Position numbers and translations under genes: made by a program. The notes beneath the pieces are model-generated. The model was not told the DNA's origin and did no database searches. It worked only from the letters and a program-made list of their open reading frames with translations. Source: Gordonia rubripertincta (lineage in GTDB: Bacteria; Actinomycetota; Actinomycetes; Mycobacteriales; Mycobacteriaceae). Taken from it: a stretch of 64,000 nucleotides of DNA. Positions 42,902 through 52,967 of the stretch are shown here, piece by piece; within the stretch, counting starts at the first letter, position 1; every line of letters begins with the position of its first letter. The DNA is taken from NCBI RefSeq assembly GCF_038024875.1, contig NZ_CP136136.1:3410001-3474000 (forward strand). The letters run 5' to 3'.

Positions 42902-44304
42902 AGTGGTGTAACTCGGTGGCCGAGATCGTGTCTGACGCTGTGTTGTTGACCGATGCAAAGCGGCCACCGCGTGATCCTTCGAGTCAACCTTCCACAGAAT
43001 CCTCGAGGAGTCATCGCGATGACCGCACCCCATATTGTCGACCCTGCCGGCCTACTCGGCCAAGCCCTCGCAGACGCGTCGCCGGATCTGATGCGCGAAC
43101 TGCTACAGACTATGATCAACGCCCTGCTCTCGGCGGATGCCGACGCCGTGTGCGGTGCCGAATGGAACGCACGATCTTCCGAACGCACCAACCGCCGCAA
43201 CGGCTACCGTCACCGCCCCCTCGACACCCGGGTCGGCACCGTCGACGTCGCCATTCCGAAGCTACGCTCGGGCAGCTACTTTCCCGAGTGGCTCCTCGAA
43301 CGTCGCAAGCGGGCCGAGTCAGCGCTGATCACCGTCGTGGCCGACTGCTACCTGGCCGGTGTATCGACCCGCCGGATGGACAAACTGGTCAAGACACTCG
43401 GCATCGACTCACTGTCGAAGTCGCAGGTCTCACGCATGGCCGAAGACCTCGACGAGCAGGTCGCCGCATTCCGGCACCGCCGCCTCGACGAAGCCGGACC
43501 GTTCACCTTCGTCACCGCCGATGCGTTGACGATCAAAGTTCGTGAGAACAAGCAGGTCGTCAAGGCCGTCGTGCTGCTGGCGACCGGCGTCAATGGCGAC
43601 GGCCACCGCGAGGTGTTGGGCATGCAGGTGGCCACCAGTGAGACCAAGGCATCGTGGAACACCTTCTTCGCCGACCTGGTGGCCCGCGGCCTGGGCGGGG
43701 TGCGCTTGGTGACCTCCGATGCTCATGCCGGGCTCATCGAGGCGATCGCAGCGAACCTGCCCGGCGCGGTATGGCAGCGCTGCCGCACCCACTACGCCGC
43801 CAACCTCATGGCAGTGTGCCCCAAGTCCATGTGGCCGGCGGTAAAAGCGATGCTGCACAGCGTGTATGACCAGCCCACCGCCACCGCGGTGCACGAGCAG
43901 TTCGACCGGCTCCTCGAATACACCGACGGCCGATTGCCCGAGGTCGCCGACCACCTCGGCGACGCCCGCGAGGACCTGCTCGCCTTCACCGGGTTCCCCG
44001 ACGACGTGTGGCGCCAGATCTGGTCTAACAACCCCACCGAACGGCTCAACCGCGAGATCCGCCGCCGCACCGACGTTGTGGGCATCTTCCCCAACCGCGA
44101 CGCCATCATCCGCCTCATCGGCGCCGTCCTGGCCGAACAGACCGACGAATGGGCCGAAGGCCGCCGCTACCTCGGACTCGAAGTCCTCAGCCGCTGCCGA
44201 CTTACCCTGACCACCGACACCCCAACACCGACGGAGGCGACCACCGATCCACTGATGCAACTACCCGCCTGACCCCCGAAGGATCAGAAACGAGTTACAC
44301 CACT
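42902..44304 (+). mobile_element. IS256-family insertion sequence
   Basis: Perfect 14-bp terminal inverted repeats (AGTGGTGTAACTCG at 42902-42915 and its complement at 44291-44304) enclose one transposase gene. No 8-bp target duplication is visible at the ends. Confidence 0.8.
43019..44272 (+). CDS. IS256-family (Mutator-type) transposase
   Basis: This is a 417-residue transposase. It has the family N-terminus (RNGYRHRPLDTRVGTVDVAI, PKLRSGSYFPEWL), the zinc/HTH region LGIDSLSKSQVSRM, the first catalytic Asp in TADALTIKV, the second in LVTSDAHAGLIEA and the C-terminal Glu in NNPTERLNREIRRRTDVVG. The frame is intact, so the element may be active. ATG 43019 is preferred over upstream in-frame codons. 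Confidence 0.93.
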   Translation: MTAPHIVDPAGLLGQALADASPDLMRELLQTMINALLSADADAVCGAEWNARSSERTNRRNGYRHRPLDTRVGTVDVAIPKLRSGSYFPEWLLERRKRAESALITVVADCYLAGVSTRRMDKLVKTLGIDSLSKSQVSRMAEDLDEQVAAFRHRRLDEAGPFTFVTADALTIKVRENKQVVKAVVLLATGVNGDGHREVLGMQVATSETKASWNTFFADLVARGLGGVRLVTSDAHAGLIEAIAANLPGAVWQRCRTHYAANLMAVCPKSMWPAVKAMLHSVYDQPTATAVHEQFDRLLEYTDGRLPEVADHLGDAREDLLAFTGFPDDVWRQIWSNNPTERLNREIRRRTDVVGIFPNRDAIIRLIGAVLAEQTDEWAEGRRYLGLEVLSRCRLTLTTDTPTPTEATTDPLMQLPA

Positions 44305-44481
44305 ACTCGGGGCTTGACCACAGCGACAGGCTGAACCCGCTACCGCCCTCAGCACACTGACCTACCCATGCCGCCGCCTGATGTTTATCCCGCAACCCCC
44401 GCGGGGCCTGAAGGAGAGCAGTCTCCCTCTGCCCACGGGCAGTAAAGTCATGCGAGACCTGATCGCCCAATAGAGACCATC

Positions 44482-45699
44482 TCACGCAGCGGCCGACGCA
44501 GACCTTTCCGACGCTGAAAAAGCAGGTTCTGCGGCCCATTCTCGTGTGTCGCGAATCAGCGCCCACACGACATCGACGAGGCGTCGGGCGAGTGCAATGA
44601 GCGCGTGGACGTGAGAGCGCTTCTCGCGCCGCTTTCGCTGGTAGAACTCGCGGGACGGGCCGTCGCGTTGAGAGCTGTTGAGCGCGGCCATATTGAACAC
44701 CTTGCGTAGTCCGCGGTGGTAGCGCTGTGGCCTGCGTAAGGTGCCGCGACGGTTGCCTGAATCATGGGGCACTGGAGCAAGACCGGCGTAGGCGGCGAGT
44801 TTAGCGGCCGATCCGAACGAAGTGAGGTCGCCGCCGGTGATCGCAACGAGCTCGGCGCCGCTTCGGGTGCCGATACCTGGAACGGATTCGAGAATCCGTG
44901 CGTGACGGTGGCGGCGAAATACCTCGGTGATCTGTTTGTCCAGCTCGGCGATCTGGCGTGTAAGCGCCATCAGGGAGGCCGCCGCCTGCTGCACGAGCAG
45001 GGCCGTGGTCGCCTCGCCAGGCAGAGCTATAGTCTGCGAGGCTGCCGCGGCGCGCGCCTTGTTGATCATCTTCGGAATGGTCGGTCGGCGGACGCCGTGC
45101 CCGCGGAGGTGTTCGTAGATCTCGTCGTCGGAGAGCGCAGCGATCGCAGATGGCGTGGCGAAGCGGGTGAGGAACGCCAGACCGGTCAGTGTTGAGTAGT
45201 CGAAACACCGCTCCAGTGCAGGGAAGATGCGGGTCAACAGGCCGCGCAGGCGGTTGATGCCTCGTGTGCGTTCAGCGACCAAGTCGTTGCGGTGTCCGGT
45301 CAGCAGGTCGAGTTCGATCGCGACGTCGTCGGGCGCGGTAATCGCCGAGAGGTCGCCACGTAGGCGGGCTGTCTGGGCGATCACGACCGCATCGCGGGCA
45401 TCGGTCTTGCCCTCACCCGCAAAAGCGCCAGTCATGCTGTGCACGACCCGGCCGGGCACATAGCGGATCTCCTGGCGCCGCGCAGCCAGCACATGCCGCA
45501 GCAGCGCGGACTCCGGTGCGGTCATGTCGATCGCCCACACCACCAATTTCATGTCGGCGACCCGGTCTACGAGCGCTTCGATCGCCAGCTGATCGTTGGG
45601 AAGCCGCCGAGACCACAGCACCGTTCCCGCCTCATCGACCGCGGCGGCGTGGTGCGCATGTCGACCGACATCGATTCCTACCCAGACGATTTCGTCCAT
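44482..45699 (-). CDS. IS110-family transposase
   Basis: This is a 405-residue RuvC-like recombinase. The N-terminal DEDD domain starts WVGIDVGRHAHHAAAVD and includes WAIDMTAPESALLRHVL and KTDARDAVVIAQTARLR. The C-terminal Tnp_20 domain has LESVPGIGTRSGAELVAITG and KLAAYAGLAPVPHDSGN with the conserved Ser region (YHRGLRKVFNMAALNSSQRD). IS110 elements use an RNA made from their flanks to pick targets. The exact element ends were not resolved; ATG 45699 is the start. Confidence 0.92.
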   Translation of the reverse strand: MDEIVWVGIDVGRHAHHAAAVDEAGTVLWSRRLPNDQLAIEALVDRVADMKLVVWAIDMTAPESALLRHVLAARRQEIRYVPGRVVHSMTGAFAGEGKTDARDAVVIAQTARLRGDLSAITAPDDVAIELDLLTGHRNDLVAERTRGINRLRGLLTRIFPALERCFDYSTLTGLAFLTRFATPSAIAALSDDEIYEHLRGHGVRRPTIPKMINKARAAAASQTIALPGEATTALLVQQAAASLMALTRQIAELDKQITEVFRRHRHARILESVPGIGTRSGAELVAITGGDLTSFGSAAKLAAYAGLAPVPHDSGNRRGTLRRPQRYHRGLRKVFNMAALNSSQRDGPSREFYQRKRREKRSHVHALIALARRLVDVVWALIRDTREWAAEPAFSASERSASAAA

Positions 45700-45960
45700 A
45701 CTGCCCCTTCCGTATGCGTCTGGCTCGTCAGGGTGGTTTCGCCGGCACACCTTTACACAGCGACAAGCTCGCGAACACATCTCAATCAGCGGCCGAAACG
45801 ACCCGTCACGGTCCGGGGTGACCTTCCACGCCAAGCCACCAGCGACAACAGGTGATTGTCGAGTCACGCCCCGAACCGCGGACGAGCGTCCAAGGCGACT
45901 GCCCCGGACGTACTCCAACGTAAAGGTGATTGTGTGCTGTCACCGCTCATGCCGGCGTCC

Positions 45961-47739
45961 CTAGTTCGTCCAGTCGATGGAGTACATCAGGGATGCGATC
46001 CGCGGGGCTGCCGCCTCGACTGCTTCGAAGGGGGCCGGCACCACGCCGTTCTCGCGCGCGTACTGATCCCACTTGGTCGAGAGTCGTTGGACGACCTCGG
46101 GGTTCTGGGTCGACACGTCAGCGGTCTCACCGGGGTCGGCGGCGAGGTCGTAGAGCGCGTAGCGACCTGTCCCGCCGGCCACCGCTGGTGCGTAGACGAG
46201 CTTCCAGTCGCCCTCGCGGTAGACCCGATGCCCGAAAAGCTCCATACCGAACTCGTCGGTGCCGACACTGTCCGACGTCCCGTCGAGCAGCGGCTTGGCC
46301 GAGCCCCCGAGAAGCGGCTCACCGGCAACCGTTTCCGTGCCCGCGTAGTCGGTGAAGGTCGGGTACAGATCCACCACATGCGTGTAGGTGTCTATCACGC
46401 GGGGACCCGACGACGAACCACTGTCACCTGGCGTCTTCACGAGGGTCGGCACGCGCGTACCGCCTTCGAAAACGGTTGTCTTGGAATGGAAATATGGACC
46501 AGAGGACACTTGCGCGTTCGGTAGTCCGAGAGTCGGGTACGACCCTGGCGCACCGTACGATTCGACGTCGCCGGTGCGCTGATAGTGCTCGTCCTGCCAT
46601 TCTGCGGCACCCGGTTTGGCGGTCTAGACGGTTCGCGACGCGCTGGCGGCGCCGTTGTCGCTGGTCAGGAGGATCAGCGTGTTGTCGTATTCCCCGGTCT
46701 CGCGCAGACGATCCGTCAGTCGGCCGATCTGCTGATCGACGTCGTCGATCATGGCTGCGTACACGGCCATTCGATAGGCGAGGTCGCGGCGTTGCCCCTG
46801 ATCCAGACTGTCCCATTCGGGTGTCTGTGCCGGCCAACGCGTGGCGACGTCTTTACTGATGAGGCCCCGGTCGGCGAGTCGGTTGATGCGTTCGGTACGC
46901 ATCGCTTGGAAGTCGTTGTCGTCCAGATACTCGTTGAGATACTTCTGAATCAGCGCCTCGTCCGGCACGTGGAGGGGATCGTGGACCGCGGTGTAGGCCA
47001 GATATCCGAAGAACGGCTTGTCCGTCTCCTCGTTCTGGTCGATCATGCGCAGCAACTCATCGGTCTACGCGTGGGTGGAGTAGAAGTCGTCGGGCAACTC
47101 TTCGATGGGCTCTCCGTTGCGTTCATAGGCAACCGTGTCCACCGGTGGTACATCGCGGGGAGCGTGCCGCAACTTGTCGGCGTAGTGCGAAGCGGCCCCG
47201 TCGTACATGGTGAAATTCTGCTCGAAACCGAGGTCTCGAGGAGTCTGCCCGGGCTCCTCGCCGAGGTGCCACTTGCCGACCTGGAAAGTCGAGTAGTCGG
47301 CTCCTGCGAGGACCTCGGCCACACCGGTGTACTCGCCTTCCAGCGTTCCCTTGTATCCCGGAGTTGTCGTCGGTACGCCGGGCGCGGTGAACCCCTCCAT
47401 CGAACCCAGCCCGACCCGGTGGGGGTCCTGGCCCGTCATCAATGCGGCCCGGGTGGGCGCGCAGACGGGGTAGGCGTGAAAATTCGTGAATTGCAGCGAT
47501 TCCCGGGCAAGGGAGTCGATGTTGGGGGTCGCTGCATCACCGCCGTAGGGACCGAGGTCGGTGTAACCAAGGTCGTCGAGCAGGACCATGAGGATGTTCG
47601 GTTTGTCGGCGGGTTGAGCCGACGGCGTCGGGTCTGAACTCGAGCAGCCACTGGCGGCAACCGCTAGAAGCGCTGAGGCGCACAGAGACGCGCACAGCGT
47701 GGAACCACCGGACAATCTGGAACTTACAGTGCGTCGCAA
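45961..47739 (-). pseudogene. Sulfatase lipoprotein interrupted by two in-frame amber codons
   Basis: This is one continuous 592-codon frame. It has a lipoprotein signal (ASALLAVAASGC), DDLGYTDLGPYGG with metal-binding Asp pair, the formylglycine motif CAPTR (in YPVCAPTRAALMTGQ), GKWHLGE, LLTSDNGA and KTTVFEGGTRVP. TAG codons interrupt it at 47065-47067 (after YSTHA) and 46624-46626 (after ASRTV); both could derive from CAG by C-to-T change. The start is probably TTG 47739. It hydrolyses sulfate esters if functional. No other damage is seen. Confidence 0.82.
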
Positions 47740-47797
47740 AGGAGAACTCTCTCGTCGTCGAGAAGTCGCGAATGGGTTGCGCGGGTTGGCGCTCGGC

Positions 47798-48202
47798 TCA
47801 CCCCGGGTGGATGGCCTGGCCCGACGTCGCGGCAACCACCGGGCTGACATCCATGAAGATGAGGTATTCCGTGATTGCACCGTTCTCGACCCTGGTGCGG
47901 GTGACCGCGGGAAGGGTGAACTCCTCACCGTTCTGCATCGTGTAGGTGACCTCCACCCGGAGCGCGGTGATGTTCCCGGATGTGAACTCCTCGAGGATCA
48001 CGTGGCGCATACCAGCGACGGATCGCAGGTACGTCGCGACCCAGGCCTGGATGTTCTCCCGGCCCGTCACCACGTCGTTGTTTCCCATACGAAAAGCACA
48101 GTCGGTGGAGAAGAGGGCGAAGAACGCTGAGATATCCGTGTCAGCGGCTTCGAGAAGGGTGCGCGTCGTCTCGAGTTCGGGGGTGGTGGTCGTCATGGTC
48201 AT
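47798..48202 (-). CDS. SnoaL/NTF2-like protein
   Basis: This is a 134-residue protein with the NTF2-like cone fold: LLEAADTDISAFFALFSTDC, FRMGNNDVVTGRENIQAW and VEVTYTMQNGEEFTLPA. Members act as isomerases, hydrolases or ligand-binding proteins, and several accompany aromatic degradation. It is located just upstream (on the minus strand) of the broken sulfatase gene. Start ATG 48202 fits the family. A related gene is at 60505-60951. Confidence 0.75.
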   Translation of the reverse strand: MTMTTTTPELETTRTLLEAADTDISAFFALFSTDCAFRMGNNDVVTGRENIQAWVATYLRSVAGMRHVILEEFTSGNITALRVEVTYTMQNGEEFTLPAVTRTRVENGAITEYLIFMDVSPVVAATSGQAIHPG

Positions 48203-48475
48203 CTCTCTGTCTGATGTGCCGGTTTGGGGGATCACTGCTGGTGACGGGCAGGTCGAGGTTCGGCGCTCAGCCTCGTGCGCAGATGAGTGAAAAATGCTGT
48301 GCTGCAATCACAATGGGCCGGGTCGCCCGAACCATCTCTCGGTTCGCCGTAACCCAGTATGTGGCGCGTGACACAAGTACATCGGTTGGCGTCGTATTAA
48401 GCACTGGTACACAGAACAGAGGCGCCGCGGCGATTTGGGTCGCAGCCCAAAACCGTCTGGTCTCGACGACATCTG

Positions 48476-49756
48476 TCAGGGCTCCGTTGTGTGACCTCTC
48501 AACCAGCTGTCTATCCGAAGCGCTGCGCGTAGATCGGTTGTGGGTGAGCCGGGCACGTGTCCGCTCAAGGACAGTGCGCGATTGACCCGGTAGGTCACCG
48601 TGTTCTTCGAGATATGCTCAACGGCAGCGACCCTGTTGAGGCTGTGATCCATGTCGAGGTACCGGCCGAGCGTCCCACGTAGGTCTGCGGATCGCGGGTC
48701 ATCGTCTGCGAGTGGACCCAACGTCCGCTTGACGAAGTCCTCGGCCGCCGGCGGGTCGGTGAGCAGCAGGGACTCCAGGCCGACTTCGTAATGGGCGACG
48801 GTCAGTCCGGTCCGCTGGGGTCGCCGCAGGTTGATAAGACGCTCGACGGCGCGCGCTTCCAAATGGCTGCGCCGAAATCCCTCGAGCCCCGTACCCGGTT
48901 CGCCGATCGCGATGGTCGTCCCGTCGAAGACGGGAAGTGGCCCCTGGGTCGGTGTACCGTGCGTCGGGTTCACCGCACCCCACGCCCAGATCGTCTGCAA
49001 CCCGATGGGGATGACCAGCACTGCCGAGGCGACGCCCCAGTGACGAAGGGCCGGATCGATCACCGACCGGACGTCGTGATTCGAGTGAGAGCGGCTCGAG
49101 GCCACCAAACCCACGTGGTGTGCTTCGACCGAGTAGCCGAGTACTTCGTCCGCACGACCGCGATCGACCGAATCGCCCTCGATGATTTTCTTGACCAGCT
49201 CCAGACGCGCCGCCGACACGCCGGCCACGAATGCGTTGCGCTCCTCGAGAAAGGTCGTGGTGGCGACGGAAGTGAAGTGGTCCAGGACTTTGAACAGGAG
49301 AACCGAAACACGACGCATCTCTTGGCTGCTATGTGGGGCTGGGACGAGTTGTAGTGCAGCGTCGAGCAATGCCGCCGCCAATACCGCGTAACCGACGCGG
49401 ATAGTCGCGAGAAGATCATTCAAGTCCAGGCCGCGGCGGGCGAAGTCCTTGGCGACCACTTCTACTTCCGGGCTGGAAAGTTGGGCGTCGGACTCGGCAA
49501 TTCCCGCGACCAGGGTAAGAGCACGCAGCGCTGTCGACGTGGTCGCGCGGCGGACGGTCTGAAACTGAGCCCCGGTCTGCTCCATAGTCGGCAACTCGCG
49601 AACGATCGTTGCGGCGATGTCCTCACCCACCTCAACAGCCCAACTCACTGCGCCGGCGCCAAGTGTGGTTCCAATGCGATCGGCGTCCGGATTAAGCCAT
49701 TCATCCTCCGGCTGGGACTGGCGGTTCCGATGAAGGCCTTGCGTCCAGTGGGGCAT
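48476..49756 (-). CDS. PucR/CdaR-type transcriptional regulator
   Basis: This is a 426-residue regulator. The N-terminal part is a helical RsbRD-like or PucR-associated domain (VGEDIAATIVRELPTMEQTG, LNDLLATIRVGYAVLAAAL). The middle is a GGDEF-related CdaR-like domain, and the C-terminal HTH_30 reads LGRYLDMDHSLNRVAAVEHI followed by SKNTVTYRVNRA. Such proteins activate catabolic genes in response to substrate. It is divergent from the flavoprotein hydroxylase gene of cluster B. ATG 49756 has an AAAGGA site. Confidence 0.82.
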   Translation of the reverse strand: MPHWTQGLHRNRQSQPEDEWLNPDADRIGTTLGAGAVSWAVEVGEDIAATIVRELPTMEQTGAQFQTVRRATTSTALRALTLVAGIAESDAQLSSPEVEVVAKDFARRGLDLNDLLATIRVGYAVLAAALLDAALQLVPAPHSSQEMRRVSVLLFKVLDHFTSVATTTFLEERNAFVAGVSAARLELVKKIIEGDSVDRGRADEVLGYSVEAHHVGLVASSRSHSNHDVRSVIDPALRHWGVASAVLVIPIGLQTIWAWGAVNPTHGTPTQGPLPVFDGTTIAIGEPGTGLEGFRRSHLEARAVERLINLRRPQRTGLTVAHYEVGLESLLLTDPPAAEDFVKRTLGPLADDDPRSADLRGTLGRYLDMDHSLNRVAAVEHISKNTVTYRVNRALSLSGHVPGSPTTDLRAALRIDSWLRGHTTEP

Positions 49757-50104
49757 TCGGATCGATCCTTTCGCTCGTTCAGTCGTCCGCACTCGTTGTG
49801 GCGTTTGGGCTGTAGCACAGACTCGGGCACGAGTGACTGTGTCTCAGCCGCTGGAAACGGCCGGGTGGAGTGTTCACAATGGGTTGGAACACAGTGACCA
49901 GCACCACACCGAACGTCCAGCGGTCGGCCTCGCCACCGAACAGACGTCAGCAGCTTTCAGCCCTACTTGCGGATTATTGTCCACAACAGCGACCTGGTGA
50001 TATAACAAATAACGACTGTAGCGTGTGAGGTAGATCACCCGCATAACGCCAGGTTCGTCAGCCGGATCGGCTGGTAGTCGCTCCGGTTCTCAGAAAGGCA
50101 CCCA
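49757..50104. promoter_or_regulatory. Divergent promoter region with TGATATAACA operator motif
   Basis: This 348-base non-coding stretch separates the PucR-type gene from the hydroxylase gene. It holds the motif TGATATAACA at 49998-50007, about 100 bases before the hydroxylase GTG, within AT-rich DNA suited to a promoter. The same motif occurs at three other cluster B promoters. Confidence 0.5.
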
Positions 50105-51835
50105 GTGAGTCATCCATTCAGCGACGAGACGCAAACGGCCGTCTCGGACCCGTCGTCCGTTGCTCCCGACGCCGGCGTCCGCCGGTCGGTCATCATCGCC
50201 GGGGCAGGTCCCGTCGGCATGACCCTCGCGCTTGAGCTCAGCCTGTATGGAGTCAAATCGACGCTCGTCGAGCGCAATGCTGTAACAACGACATTCCCGA
50301 AAATGGATCTCACGAACGCCCGCAGCATGGAGTTGCTGGACCGACTGGGAATCGCCGAGGAGATCCGAGCAGCCGGTGTGGCTGCGCATCACTCGCACGA
50401 CGTCGTCTTTGCGACCTCTATGGCAGGACGACAGATCGGGCACTGGAAGTATCCGAGCGTCGACGGCATGACGGCATGGATCGAGTCGGTCAACGATGGC
50501 ACGACGCCGTCGCAGGCATGGCAACGCGTAACTCAGATCGAGGTCGAGCGCTTACTGATGCGTCGTTGCCAGGCCGACGACAACATCGAGGTCCTCCGAC
50601 CGTGGCGGGTCGATGCCGTCACTCAGGACGACTCCGGCGCGCATGTTCAGATCACCTCGGCGTCGACTTCTGAGGTACTCGCGCTCGAGGCCGATTACGT
50701 CGTCGGTTGCGACGGCGCAGGATCTGTTGTCCGGCGTGCCATGGGACTCACCATGGAAGGTGAACGCGGTGTCATCTCGTTCTGCCAGGTCCATTTCAAG
50801 TCCCGCGATCTCGAGACCTTGCACGCGCATGGCCAGTTCTGGCACACCTTCTTCGTAGGCGGAGGCGTGGGCGCGATCATCGCCCAGGACGAGCGCGACA
50901 CCTGGACCCTGCAGACGAGCGCGATCACGGACGGTGTCCGTACCGAGGACATCGACAAGCAGGAGTTGCTGAACGCCGCATGTGGCCGTCGCCTCGAGAT
51001 CGACGAGGTACTGCAGAGCAGCGTCTGGCATGCGAATGTGCTTGTCGCCGATAGGTATCGGGACGGGCGTCTGTTCGTGGCCGGTGATGCCGCCCACGAG
51101 GTGATCCCCACTGGCGGATATGGTCTCAACACCGGATTCGGCGACGTGTTCAACCTCGGTTGGAAGCTGGCGGCGGTCGTGAACGGAGCCGGCGGGGACG
51201 TCCTGCTCGACAGCTACGAACTCGAGCGGCGCCCGGTCGCGGTCACTGCGCGGGACTGGTCGTTCAAGCACCTCAATGTCCATGTGAAGGCTCAGCAGCT
51301 CATCGACCTCGATCTCATCGACGCCGAGGGCCCGGAGGGCGACCAGCACCGTCGTGAACTGTTCGACTACTTCGCGTCTAACACCGGGGAGCATGAGAGC
51401 TACGGCGTCGAAATGGGTTACCGCTACGACGGATCGCCCGTTGTGGTCGCCGACGACAGCCCGCTGAGCGTGGTCGACGGTGAGGCCTACGCGCCGTCCA
51501 CCCTCGCCGGCGCCCGCGCACCTCACGTACGCCTCGCCGACGGGCGTTCGATTCACAAGCACTTCCGCGACCGGTTCACGCTGGTCTCCTTTGTCGGAAC
51601 CGATGCCGCCGACGCTCTGGTCCGAGAGGCTGCGGCCGCCGGCTTGCCCCTGCAGGTCGTTGCGATAGACGACGCCAACGCGCGCGCGGTCTATGAGCGC
51701 GATCTCGTCCTCGTGCGGCCGGACGGTCACGTCGCGTGGCGCGGCGACGCCCTACTCGACAACGTCGCCGGCCTCGTCCGCATTATCAGCGGCCGGGTGG
51801 AGGCCACCGTCGAAACCGCTGCAGCAGCGGTCTGA
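50105..51835 (+). CDS. FAD-dependent aromatic (phenol-type) monooxygenase
   Basis: This is a 576-residue class A flavoprotein hydroxylase of the PheA/TfdB/MhpA group. The FAD motif VIIAGAGPVGMTLALELSLYG lies near residues 29-49, the DG segment is VGCDGAGSVVRRAMG, and the second FAD motif is VAGDAAHEVIPTGGYGLNTG. A thioredoxin-like C-terminal domain from about residue 430 is typical of the phenol-hydroxylase branch. It would add a hydroxyl to a phenolic ring with NAD(P)H and O2. It heads a three-gene set with the DoxX and VOC genes. The substrate is unknown. Confidence 0.88.
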   Translation: MSHPFSDETQTAVSDPSSVAPDAGVRRSVIIAGAGPVGMTLALELSLYGVKSTLVERNAVTTTFPKMDLTNARSMELLDRLGIAEEIRAAGVAAHHSHDVVFATSMAGRQIGHWKYPSVDGMTAWIESVNDGTTPSQAWQRVTQIEVERLLMRRCQADDNIEVLRPWRVDAVTQDDSGAHVQITSASTSEVLALEADYVVGCDGAGSVVRRAMGLTMEGERGVISFCQVHFKSRDLETLHAHGQFWHTFFVGGGVGAIIAQDERDTWTLQTSAITDGVRTEDIDKQELLNAACGRRLEIDEVLQSSVWHANVLVADRYRDGRLFVAGDAAHEVIPTGGYGLNTGFGDVFNLGWKLAAVVNGAGGDVLLDSYELERRPVAVTARDWSFKHLNVHVKAQQLIDLDLIDAEGPEGDQHRRELFDYFASNTGEHESYGVEMGYRYDGSPVVVADDSPLSVVDGEAYAPSTLAGARAPHVRLADGRSIHKHFRDRFTLVSFVGTDAADALVREAAAAGLPLQVVAIDDANARAVYERDLVLVRPDGHVAWRGDALLDNVAGLVRIISGRVEATVETAAAAV

Positions 51836-51856
51836 GCGCCAGAACGGGACAACATC

Positions 51857-52270
51857 ATGGACATCGTTATTCTCATCGGACGAATCCTGTTCGCCGCCAT
51901 CTTCATCGGCGGTGCGCTGGGACATTTCACCAACACCGCGGCGATGAGTCAGTACTGCGAGAGCAGCGGACTCCGCCCGGGACGTGTGTACGTGATCGGC
52001 AGCGGCATCTGGATGCTCGTGGCGATCATCTTGATCGTCCTGGGGGCCTGGACGGATCTCGGGGCGTTGATGCTCGTGGCCTTCCTCATCCCCTCCGCCG
52101 CGTTCATGCACGCATTCTGGCGTCACACCGACGTCGAGATGCGCATGAACGAACAGATCCAGTTCAGCAAGGACATCTCCCTCGCCGGCGCTGCACTGTT
52201 CTTGTTCGGCTTCGTCGTATCGACAGGTGACTCACTGGGTCTCACACTCACCGGCCCGCTCTTCTCCTGA
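51857..52270 (+). CDS. DoxX-family membrane protein
   Basis: This is a 137-residue inner-membrane protein with four helices (VILIGRILFAAIFIGGALGH, MLVAIILIVLGAW, LMLVAFLIPSAAFMHAFW, LFLFGFVVSTGDSL), matching DoxX. Members are often linked to redox or quinone metabolism. It sits 21 bases after the hydroxylase gene and before the VOC gene, so it belongs to the same transcript. It may protect against reactive quinones, by inference. Confidence 0.8.
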   Translation: MDIVILIGRILFAAIFIGGALGHFTNTAAMSQYCESSGLRPGRVYVIGSGIWMLVAIILIVLGAWTDLGALMLVAFLIPSAAFMHAFWRHTDVEMRMNEQIQFSKDISLAGAALFLFGFVVSTGDSLGLTLTGPLFS

Positions 52271-52327
52271 CCATTCGGCGCGCTGACCGTCGCGCCGTTC
52301 GACCATGCACTACAGAAAGAAGTGATC

Positions 52328-52939
52328 ATGTCCGAATACCCCCGCCGGCCGCGTCCGGTCATCGCTCCCAAGTTCCACCACGCAACGTTCCTCACGCTGA
52401 AGTTGCACGAGATGGTCTCCTGGTACGAAACCGTATGTGGCCTGACTCCAGTGCATTACGCAGAGACCGCTGCATGGCTGACCAACGACGAAGCCAATCA
52501 TCGCATCGCGCTGATCGCACACCCGGCGATCAAGAAGCCGATCGACAAGCCGACCAGCGCAGGTTTGCACCACACCGCATTCGAATACGGCACTTTCGAT
52601 CAGTGGCTCGACAACTACAGCCGCCTCAAGGCGGTGGGTATCGAGCCGTTCATGTGCCTCGATCACGGACTGACGATGTCGATGTACTACGCCGACCCCG
52701 AAGGCAACGGCGTGGAAATCCAGGTCGACGCGTTCGACAGCTGGGGTGAGTCGAAGGAGTGGATGTGGGCCTCGCGAGAGTTCGCCGAGAATCCCATCGG
52801 AGAGTGGTTCGATCCGGACAAGTTGGTCGAGGCTCGCGCGAGCGGTCTGGGGAAGGACGAGATTCACCAAGGATGCCGTGAAGGCAAGTATCTTCCCGAG
52901 ACTCCCCGCGGGGACATCCTTCTCCCCGAGGCGTACTGA
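52328..52939 (+). CDS. VOC-superfamily protein, extradiol-dioxygenase-like
   Basis: This is a 203-residue vicinal-oxygen-chelate protein related to type I extradiol dioxygenases. Candidate metal ligands are His17/18 (KFHHATFLTL), His81/82 (GLHHTAFEYG) and Glu130 (NGVEIQVD), with YYADPEGNG before the last. It is shorter than two-domain extradiol enzymes (about 290) and close to single-catalytic-domain forms. It would cleave the hydroxylated ring made by the upstream hydroxylase. It is followed by a strong terminator. Confidence 0.78.
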   Translation: MSEYPRRPRPVIAPKFHHATFLTLKLHEMVSWYETVCGLTPVHYAETAAWLTNDEANHRIALIAHPAIKKPIDKPTSAGLHHTAFEYGTFDQWLDNYSRLKAVGIEPFMCLDHGLTMSMYYADPEGNGVEIQVDAFDSWGESKEWMWASREFAENPIGEWFDPDKLVEARASGLGKDEIHQGCREGKYLPETPRGDILLPEAY

Positions 52940-52967
52940 CTGACGGCAGTAACATACGCAACACGAC

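Noticed and set aside
42878..44329. 11-bp direct repeat CACAGCGACAG flanking IS256 as target duplication
   Set aside because: The copies lie 13 and 14 bases outside the terminal repeats, whereas IS256 elements make 8-bp duplications directly at their ends.
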